Below are positions 59,694 through 64,000 of a DNA stretch of 64,000 bases, one piece after another (position 1 is the stretch's first letter; each line of letters opens with the position of its first letter). Source of the stretch: Aeromonas rivipollensis (GTDB taxonomy: Bacteria; Pseudomonadota; Gammaproteobacteria; Enterobacterales; Aeromonadaceae); NCBI RefSeq assembly GCF_037811135.1, contig NZ_CP149130.1:1298501-1362500 (forward strand). The letters are read 5' to 3'. A model generated the notes under the pieces. That model saw nothing but the letters and a program-made list of their open reading frames with translations, was not told where the DNA came from and did not search any database. Made by a program: the position numbers and the translations under genes.

Positions 59694-60857
59694 ATGCTGA
59701 TCGACTTCTTCACCCATCTGCGCCGCCACCGGCTGCCCTGCAGCCTGCGCGAGTTGCTGGATCTCCATGGTGCCCTGGCTGCCGGACTCGCCAGCGTGGA
59801 CATGGACGACTTCTACCGCTTGTCCCGCTGCCTGCTGGTGAAGGACGAGGCCCACCTCGATCGCTTCGATCGCGCCTTCGCCGAGTATTACGAGGGGCTG
59901 GAGGCCATCCCCCTGCTGCCGGAGACGCTGCCGGATGACTGGCTGCGCCAGGAGTTCGAGCGGCTATTGAGCTCTGAGGAGAAAGCCTTGCTCAGCTCCC
60001 TCGGCGGGCTCGACAAGCTGCTGGCCACCCTCAACCAGCGCCTGCGCGAACAAAAGGCGCGCCACGCCGGCGGCAACAAGTGGGTGGGCACCGGGGGCAG
60101 CAGCCCGTTCGGCCATGGCGGCTTTCACCCCGAGGGGATCCGCATGGGAGGGGAGGGGCAGCATGGCAAGGCAACCAAGGTGTGGGAGGCGCGCCACTAC
60201 CGCAACTTCAGCGACGACTCGCCGCTCGGCCAGCGGGCCATCCAGCTGGCCCTGCGCAAGCTCAGGCGCTGGGTGCGCAAGGGCAATCCCTCGGAGCTGG
60301 ATCTCGACGACACCATCAGCAGCACGGCCCGTCAGGGCTGGCTCGATGTGAAACTGCGCCCCGAGCGCCACAACGGGGTCAAGCTCTTGGTGTTCTTCGA
60401 TGTGGGGGGATCCATGGATGCCCACGTGGCCGAGGTGCAGCGCCTCTTCAGTGCCCTGCGCCACGAGTTCAAGCACCTGGTGTTCTTCTATTTTCACAAC
60501 TGCCTCTATGACGTCGTCTGGCAGGACAACCGCCGCCGCACCCAGGAGCGCGTCGATACCCTGAGCTTGCTGCGCACCTACGGCAGCGACTATCGGGTGA
60601 TCCTGGTGGGAGACGCCAAGATGGGCCCCTACGAGATCACCTGGCCCGGCGGCAGCGTGGAGCAGTGGAACGAGGAGCCCGGCCAGGTGTGGCTGGCGCG
60701 ACTGCAGCACCACTTCCCCAAGCTGGTGTGGATCAACCCGGTCCCCAGGCAGGAGTGGCTCTGGCACCCCTCCATCAAGTTGATGAATGACGTGATTGGC
60801 GGGCGCATGCACCCGCTGACCCTGGCTGGTCTCGCCGGAGCGATCGATCAGCTATGA
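59694..60857 (+). CDS. VWA-domain protein, CoxE-like partner of the MoxR ATPase
   Basis: 387 residues. The N-terminal half is helical (LIDFFTHLRRHRLPCSLREL and onward) with a glycine-rich loop (GTGGSSPFGHGGFHPEGIRM). The C-terminal half is a von Willebrand A domain with the metal site DVGGSMDAH (DxGxS form of MIDAS). It lacks a signal peptide or membrane segment, so it is cytoplasmic. It begins immediately after the MoxR stop codon, a fixed pairing in this family. By analogy with CoxD-CoxE the pair may mature a metalloenzyme; no such enzyme is adjacent. Confidence 0.87.
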   Translation: MLIDFFTHLRRHRLPCSLRELLDLHGALAAGLASVDMDDFYRLSRCLLVKDEAHLDRFDRAFAEYYEGLEAIPLLPETLPDDWLRQEFERLLSSEEKALLSSLGGLDKLLATLNQRLREQKARHAGGNKWVGTGGSSPFGHGGFHPEGIRMGGEGQHGKATKVWEARHYRNFSDDSPLGQRAIQLALRKLRRWVRKGNPSELDLDDTISSTARQGWLDVKLRPERHNGVKLLVFFDVGGSMDAHVAEVQRLFSALRHEFKHLVFFYFHNCLYDVVWQDNRRRTQERVDTLSLLRTYGSDYRVILVGDAKMGPYEITWPGGSVEQWNEEPGQVWLARLQHHFPKLVWINPVPRQEWLWHPSIKLMNDVIGGRMHPLTLAGLAGAIDQL

Positions 60858-60914
60858 ACCTCTGAACCCTAAAAAAAACAGACAAGCCGGGATTGCACCC
60901 GGCCAGGAGCAAAG

Positions 60915-62036
60915 ATGACCTCTATCGTAATCAGTGGCTCAGGCCTCTATACCCCGCCCTTTGCCGTCAGCAACGAAGAGCTGGTGGCGGCCTTCAACCA
61001 GTATGTGGATCTCTACAACGAGGAGAACGCCTCCGCCATCGACGCCGGCCAGCTCCCTGCCAAGCAGCATTCGAGCTGCGAGTTCATCGAGAAGGCCTCG
61101 GGCATCAAGAGCCGCCATCTGGTGAGCAGAGAGGGGGTGCTGGATCCGGACATCATGCAGCCCCTGCTGGCGGAGCGCCCCGATGACCAGCCCTCCATCA
61201 TGGTGGAGATGGCGGTGGCCGCCGCCGAGCAGGCGCTGATCGCCGCCGGTCGCGAGCCCGGCGAGATCGATCTCGTCATAGTGGCGGCCTCCAACATGCC
61301 GCGCCCCTATCCGGCGCTGGCCATCGAGCTGCAGCACTATCTGGGGGCCAGTGGCATGGCCTTTGACATGAACGTGGCTTGCTCTTCCGCCACCTTCGGC
61401 ATCAAGACGGCGGCGGATCTGCTGGCGGCCGGCACCGCCAGACTGGCCCTGGTGGTGAACCCGGAGATCTGCTCGGGCCACCTCAACTTCCGCGACCGGG
61501 ACAGCCACTTCATCTTCGGCGACGCCTGCACCGCCGTGCTGCTGGAGCGGGAAGACGATTGCCAGGTGGCCAACCCCTGGCAACTGGTGGCGAGCAAGCT
61601 GGTGACCCAGTACTCCAACAACATCCGCAACAACTTTGGCTTCCTGAACCGCTTCAGCCCGCGCACCCGCTATGGGGATGACAAGCTGTTCCGCCAGCAG
61701 GGGCGCAAGGTGTTCAAGGAGGTGCTGCCCCTGGTGTGTGACCAGATAAGCACTCAGCTCGATGAGCAGGGGTGGGCGGCAGACTCTTTAAGCCGGCTCT
61801 GGCTCCATCAGGCCAACCTCACCATGAACCAGTTCATCGGCCGCAAGCTGCTGGGCCACGACGCCAGCCAGCAGGAGGCGCCGGTGATCCTGGACAGCTA
61901 TGGCAATACCAGCTCGGCGGGCTCCGTCATCGCCTTCCACCTGTTCAACCAGGACTTGCCGAGCGGGGCCCGCGGTGTGCTCTGCTCCTTCGGCGCCGGT
62001 TACTCCATCGGCAGCCTGTTGTTGCAGCGCCTCTGA
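60915..62036 (+). CDS. Beta-ketoacyl-ACP synthase III-like protein
   Basis: 373 residues, thiolase fold. Catalytic triad: Cys156 in MNVACSSATFGIK, His in LWLHQANLTMNQFI, Asn in DSYGNTSSAGSV. FabH is about 317 residues, so this protein is some 55 longer, with an N-terminal insertion (VDLYNEENASAIDAGQLPAK) and a longer C-terminal half. It could start branched or special fatty acid chains or make a small ketone. Ribosome site GGAG, 57 bases after the VWA gene; transcription with the MoxR/VWA pair is possible. A strong terminator follows. Confidence 0.85.
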   Translation: MTSIVISGSGLYTPPFAVSNEELVAAFNQYVDLYNEENASAIDAGQLPAKQHSSCEFIEKASGIKSRHLVSREGVLDPDIMQPLLAERPDDQPSIMVEMAVAAAEQALIAAGREPGEIDLVIVAASNMPRPYPALAIELQHYLGASGMAFDMNVACSSATFGIKTAADLLAAGTARLALVVNPEICSGHLNFRDRDSHFIFGDACTAVLLEREDDCQVANPWQLVASKLVTQYSNNIRNNFGFLNRFSPRTRYGDDKLFRQQGRKVFKEVLPLVCDQISTQLDEQGWAADSLSRLWLHQANLTMNQFIGRKLLGHDASQQEAPVILDSYGNTSSAGSVIAFHLFNQDLPSGARGVLCSFGAGYSIGSLLLQRL

Positions 62037-62057
62037 GTGCCACCATCCGGCGGCAGC

Positions 62058-62086
62058 AAAAAACCACCCGAGCGGGTGGTTTTTTT
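62058..62086. terminator. Terminator between the ketoacyl synthase III-like gene and trmO
   Basis: AAACCACCCG / CGGGTGGTTT with a two-base centre and T/A runs on both sides; bidirectional between convergent genes. Confidence 0.92.
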
Positions 62087-62107
62087 ATGGGCCTAGGCTC
62101 GTGAAGA

Positions 62108-62812
62108 TCAGGCGGGCTCTATGGCCGACACCATGCAATCTGGCTCGCTGATGCGAAAACGCACATTGAGGTCGAACAGCCTGACGCCGTACTCCTTGTC
62201 GTCCGGCTTGCCCTTCTTGTAGGCGGGGCGGGGATCCTGGGCCAGCACCTCGCTCACCAGCTGGCGCAGCTCGGGGTGAGCCTTGAGCCAGGGCATGAGC
62301 TGCTGCTCCGCCTCCGGGGTGAAGCTCACCGACAGCGGCGGTGTGGGGGCCTCGGGGGCGAAGCCGCCACGGGCGTGGGGCAGGCTGTCGGCATAGGGAA
62401 TGTAGGGCTTGATGTCGACGACGGGGGTGCCGTCCAGCAAGTCCACGGCGCCCAGCTCGAGCCACAGCTTGCCTCGCTCTCGGCCCACCCCGTGCAGCTC
62501 GACCACCGAGAGGCCGAGGGGATTGGGGCGGAAAGTGGAGCGAGTGGCAAAGACCCCGACCCGCTCGTTGCCGCCGAGGCGCGGCGGACGCACCGTCGGG
62601 TGCCAGCCCTGGGCCATGGTCTGGTGAAACACGAAGCTGAGCCAGAGGTGGGAAAACTGCTCTATGCCGCGCAGCACGTCCGGCTGATCGTAGGGAGGCA
62701 GCAGCTCCAGGCGGGCGCGGGCCGATTTGACCAGGCCTGGCTGGCGGGGGATGGCGAACTTCTCCTTGTAGGGAGAGCGGATGATCCCTAGGGTGTCGAT
62801 GTCGAACTTCAT
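62108..62812 (-). CDS. trmO: tRNA (adenine(37)-N6)-methyltransferase TrmO
   Basis: 234 residues, the usual TrmO (YaeB) length. The start at 62812 (MKFDIDTLGIIRSPYKEKFA) is family-typical; the frame continues to 63367 only by chance. Motifs PRQPGLV, LPPYDQPDVLRGIEQFSHLW, NPLGLSVVELHGV and VVDIKPYIPYAD are present. It methylates threonylcarbamoyl-adenosine at position 37 of tRNA-Thr with SAM. Cytoplasmic, single-strand beta-barrel fold of its own type. Confidence 0.93.
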   Translation of the reverse strand: MKFDIDTLGIIRSPYKEKFAIPRQPGLVKSARARLELLPPYDQPDVLRGIEQFSHLWLSFVFHQTMAQGWHPTVRPPRLGGNERVGVFATRSTFRPNPLGLSVVELHGVGRERGKLWLELGAVDLLDGTPVVDIKPYIPYADSLPHARGGFAPEAPTPPLSVSFTPEAEQQLMPWLKAHPELRQLVSEVLAQDPRPAYKKGKPDDKEYGVRLFDLNVRFRISEPDCMVSAIEPA

Positions 62813-63019
62813 GGCGGATCCTGGCTGAAAACCCCGGCAATGTAGCACAGGCGGGCTGAAAACGCAGGGGTCGCCACAGGAGGGAGCCCTTGCCGCCCGC
62901 TGTGATCCCGGTCGCAGAGCGCGGCATCTGAGGCTGTGCCCAGGGGCCAACTTGCGTAGGGTGGGGGAAGAAAGGGATTGGCCGGGGTCATGGCGCCGCG
63001 GCGCACAGGAGAGACAGGG

Positions 63020-64000
63020 ATGAAACTGCTTATTATCGGCGGTACCGGGTTCTTGGGCCGCCACCTCACCTCGCTGGCCCTGGATTGGGGTCATGAGGTG
63101 ACGCTGTTCAATCGGGGTCACCGTCAGCACCCTGACTGGCGTGAGCTGACCCGGCTGCAGGGGGACAGGGATCAGAACCTGGATCCCTTGCTGGGGGAGG
63201 GACTGCACTGGGATCTGGCCATAGACACCTGCTGCTATGACCCAGCGCAGGCGGCCAGCCTCTCGGCGGCCCTGCTCGGGCGCTGCGAGCGGCTGATCTT
63301 CATCTCCACCATCAGTGTCTATCGGGACTTCGCCCGGCCAGAGATGGACGAGTCGGCGCCGCTGCACGAAGTGGCCCCCGGCGAGTCAGCCAGTGACTAC
63401 GGTCCGCTCAAGGTATTGTGCGAGGCCGAGTATCGGGCCCGCTGGGGGGAGCGGCTCTGCATACTGCGCCCCGGCGTGCTGTGCGGCCCCTTCGACCCGA
63501 CCGGCCGCCTGGCCTGGTGGGTGCAACGGGTGCAACAAGGAGGATCCTGGCTGTTGCCGGGGGAGGGGCAGGACAGGCTGCAATACCTGGACGTGCGCGA
63601 CTGCGCCGAGTTCGTGCTGCGGGCCGCCGAACAGCGGCTGGAGGGTTGCTTCAACCTCGTCAAGCCCGGCATCTTGCTGGTGGACTGGGTGGAGCGTCTG
63701 GCGGCCCGCCTGATACCGGCTTCCCCCCTGCAACCGGAGTGGACCCCCTGGCCCGCCCTGATCGCGGCCGGGGTCGAACCCTGGCAGAGCTATCCCACGC
63801 TGCTGCCCAACACCCAGGCCGAGTTTGCCGGCTATGGCAGCATCAGCGCCGAGGCCGCCATCGTTCATGGCCTGAACTTCCGGCCGCTGGAGGAGACGGT
63901 GGCCGATCTGGTGGCGTGGCTGGCCAGCAACGAGCAGGCGACTACGGCGGGCATGACCCTGGCCGAGGAGGCGGCGTTGCGGCAGCGGGTGCGGGAGCTC
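63020..64000 (+). CDS. NAD-dependent epimerase/dehydratase family protein (cut by window edge)
   Basis: The frame is open from the ATG at 63020 to the last base, so at least 327 residues and no stop in the window. It begins MKLLIIGGTGFLGRHL, the Rossmann glycine motif of extended SDR proteins. FISTISVYRDF supplies the catalytic Ser/Thr region, SDYGPLK the YxxxK, and LRPGVLCGPFDP the NRP/LRP loop. It has a sugar-nucleotide or isoflavone-reductase-like appearance; the substrate is not predictable. Upstream ribosome site AGGAGAGACAGGG. The C-terminal helices after residue ~300 (VADLVAWLASNEQATTAGMT) look complete, so little is probably missing. Confidence 0.87.
   Translation, partial: MKLLIIGGTGFLGRHLTSLALDWGHEVTLFNRGHRQHPDWRELTRLQGDRDQNLDPLLGEGLHWDLAIDTCCYDPAQAASLSAALLGRCERLIFISTISVYRDFARPEMDESAPLHEVAPGESASDYGPLKVLCEAEYRARWGERLCILRPGVLCGPFDPTGRLAWWVQRVQQGGSWLLPGEGQDRLQYLDVRDCAEFVLRAAEQRLEGCFNLVKPGILLVDWVERLAARLIPASPLQPEWTPWPALIAAGVEPWQSYPTLLPNTQAEFAGYGSISAEAAIVHGLNFRPLEETVADLVAWLASNEQATTAGMTLAEEAALRQRVREL

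Noticed and set aside
63020..64000. Frames inside the epimerase gene (63315-63713 plus, 63386-63868 minus) as separate genes
   Set aside because: The uninterrupted frame from 63020 has a full extended-SDR signature and runs off the window; the others are shadows.

Overview
The window looks like a chromosomal segment of an Aeromonas species. This is inferred from protein families, gene order and composition, not from a database match. Coding DNA is GC-rich, and the core genes are typical of gammaproteobacteria: ribB, lpp, kup, rlmF, rdgC, sbcDC, ptsHI-crr, cysK, trmO, ybaL and ybfA. These are mixed with accessory blocks.

Layout, left to right. 1-7.2 kb holds housekeeping and envelope genes: the 3' end of ribB, lpp, a coupled phosphopantetheinyl transferase/CnoX pair, an NlpC/P60 lipoprotein, rlmF, a MaoC hydratase, and a DUF481 protein with an L,D-transpeptidase. 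7.2-11.3 kb has tRNA-Ser(CGA), the potassium importer kup and a SPOR-domain protein. 11.3-15.5 kb is a four-gene accessory cassette (NepI-like exporter, cyclophilin-fold protein, alpha/beta hydrolase, divergent LysR regulator) lying between two perfect 33-bp direct repeats. One repeat is the 3' end of the neighbouring ChiS-like hybrid kinase gene. 15.5-27.2 kb carries that kinase, tRNA-Gly and tRNA-Cys, ybfA, an EvgS-like orphan hybrid kinase, ygiD, an FKBP isomerase and a sodium/phosphate cotransporter with a convincing Pho box.

27.3-35.8 kb is a putrescine/GABA catabolism region: two paralogous PuuP-type permeases, gabT, gabD, puuR and puuB. puuA and puuD are not in the window. Behind puuB is a gene-free stretch with an imperfect 149-bp-period tandem duplication. 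36.3-42.4 kb is a functional-amyloid (Fap) operon, fapBCDEF without fapA. It has a textbook sigma-54 promoter and a divergent sigma-54 activator of the VpsR/FleQ type. A terminator-like hairpin separates the amyloid subunit genes from the export and processing genes.

42.5-64 kb is mostly housekeeping: ybaL, a lipoprotein gamma-glutamyltransferase, an SGNH esterase, rdgC, a GNAT acetyltransferase, sbcD-sbcC bridged by a 29-codon ORF with ATGA overlaps at both ends, a cytochrome b561, ptsH-ptsI-crr, cysK, a MoxR/VWA pair followed by a ketoacyl synthase III-like gene, trmO, and an epimerase-family gene that runs off the right edge.

Most convergent pairs are separated by intrinsic terminators. 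No CRISPR array, insertion sequence, integrase or rRNA gene was seen. The items I would look at first are the 33-bp repeats bounding the 4.2-kb cassette, the sigma-54-controlled Fap operon, the sbcD-sbcC bridging ORF and the tandem repeat behind puuB.
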